Shown here in pieces: positions 62,542 through 64,000 of a stretch of 64,000 bases of DNA (position 1 is the first letter of the stretch; the number at the start of each line of letters is the position of its first letter). Source of the DNA: Mugil cephalus (lineage: Eukaryota; Chordata; Actinopteri; Mugiliformes; Mugilidae); the NCBI RefSeq assembly GCF_022458985.1, contig NC_061775.1, positions 28,508,819 to 28,572,818 on the forward strand. The letters are read 5' to 3'. The position numbers and the translations under genes were made by a program. The notes beneath the pieces were generated by a model. The model made no database searches and was not told the origin of the DNA. It saw only the letters and a list, made by a program, of their open reading frames with translations.

Positions 62542-64000
62542 ATTCATTGATCTGGATTTAACTCAGGAACATTTCTGACGTTCTACAATAATAATGCCCC
62601 TGATAGCATCCATGCATCCATGGTGTTTCCAGGCGTTGCGGAGCCAACATCTCAGCATCCTGTCGCCGTGATGACGGGGATCAGGAGCAGAAACGTGTCA
62701 TCATCAGCAGCAGGGACGTTGTCATGGTAACCCCCCCCCCATCCTCTATAAGGAACCTGATGCATCTGGACTAGAAGAGTTTAGAGAAGACGTTTCATCT
62801 TGTTCAGGTCTCAGAGACCAGAAGTTTAAAGAGGTTTAAATAGAAACTCTGAGTAAAACCATCAGAAACTGGTTCAACTAAAGTCCGTTAACGTCTAGAT
62901 CCTGGACTCCTCTACTCCTCTACTCCTCCATCATAGATGGACTCCTCTACTCCTCCATCATAGACTCCACACCTGAGATTCTCCTCTCTGCTCCATCAGA
63001 AGATTAAAACCAGAGAATGATGAGATGGAAGAAGCAGAACTAAACAGGAACTGACCTGGAGACACAGAAATGAACCGTTTGGAACTTTTTGATCATTTGT
63101 GAAAAAGAAAACCTCCTCGTCTCCGTCCTCTCTCTGTATCTTTGCTTTCAGGTTTTCAGGGTTCTGGTCTCCACCAACGATCATTAAAGACAGCTACGGA
63201 TCAGCCACAACATTATGACCATGTGGTTCCACGTGGGACGTATAAGGAAGCAAGAAAATGTTGAAGCTGAAGGGAAAGACTTTGATGACTGGTTCAGAAC
63301 TGATTCAGAACAGTCTCTGGTCTGGTCTGGTCTGGTCTGTAGGGGTCTGGTCTGGTCAGAACCAATGACCTGAGTTCCTGCAACATGTTTGAGTCTTTCC
63401 TTCATGACCCAGAGGATGCTTTAGTTTAAAGCTCATGAGACTCATGAGGATGCTAACATGCTAACATGCTAACATTAGCACATTAAAGGCGCGTGTTCTG
63501 GAGCTGAGGAATATTAGCACAGATTAAATGAGCTGACGTAAAGTCACCAGTCAGTTTAGTCTCTAGTTAATAATAACTGAGAGGGACGTCGATTCTAATG
63601 AGGTTTCATTGTGTAGAAGTATTGAACTCAAATCAAGATTCATTTATTGTTATTATGTGAAGATATAATGAAATGTTGGCTCCTGTCTTAAGTCGTACAA
63701 AAATAAAAACATCAGAATAAAAACTAAATAAAAGCAGAAGTGTACAGATATATACATATAGGTCAGTGTTATGTAGGTTAGAATGACTTCAGAGGTGTTC
63801 CTAATAAAGTGGCCAGGAAGTGTAACCTGATATCTAGACTTGACGGTAACTGACACAGAGGTGAACAATACTTTACATACCTTAACTTCGTGCTTTTAGT
63901 TTCACATTTCCAGCCTTTAAATCAGTGTCTCTTGGCTGTTATGTCATTAAGTGAAATAAATAATTAATTAGCTGTGAAATGATTCCAGTTATTTCTAATA
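62542..64000. other. Region upstream of diras1, no further gene seen
   Basis: It has the RFX-like palindrome GTTGTCATGGTAAC at 62718-62731 followed by a C-run and CTCTATAAGG (TATA-like on +), TGGTC copies at about 63315-63358, and repeat words ATCAGCCACAACATTATGAC (63199) and CCTAATAAAGTGGCC (63800). It may hold the diras1 promoter. Confidence 0.4.

Overview
The window looks like nuclear DNA from a ray-finned (teleost) fish. It has spliced vertebrate genes with GT-AG introns, about 90% non-coding sequence, very many micro- and minisatellites, and scattered degraded Tc1/mariner, hAT and LINE copies plus a tRNA-derived SINE. Nothing prokaryotic, phage or plasmid-like was seen, and there is no operon, CRISPR array or rRNA.

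Three protein-coding genes are supported. (1) At about 5.3-9.5 kb on + are the last three coding exons of a small coiled-coil cell-surface protein with three N-glycosylation sequons and a hydrophobic, GPI-signal-like C-terminus. Its 5' exons were not found. (2) At 16.93-17.72 kb on + is a complete four-exon gadd45 beta gene with a TATA/CCAAT promoter and an NF-kB-type site. (3) At 60.83-62.02 kb on - are all three coding exons of a DIRAS1-type Ras-family GTPase. The gadd45b(+)/diras1(-) order and orientation match human 19p13.3 as I recall it. GNG7, which lies between them in human, was not found.

The roughly 42 kb between gadd45b and diras1 holds no gene I can identify. It contains minisatellites (many built on a GGACCA/GGTCCA-like hexamer), microsatellites, TTAGC/GCTAAC-rich stretches, several dispersed repeat families present 2-4 times (some in inverted orientation), three Tc1 remnants (two carrying the same nested hAT-type MITE), and two weak LINE reverse-transcriptase signatures. 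A third RT fragment lies near 1.7 kb. Scattered in it are exon-like and promoter-like islands with no assignable gene.

The main regulatory pattern is a set of CTCF-like core motifs, four of them inside one dispersed repeat family, and nine RFX X-box-like palindromes. The three genes do not form a pathway. gadd45b is a stress-signalling adaptor and diras1 an atypical Ras-like GTPase; their proximity looks like conserved synteny only. I found no convincing new biological system. The items most worth following are the orphan coiled-coil gene, the CTCF-bearing repeat, the RFX-like cluster and the nested Tc1/hAT/minisatellite family.
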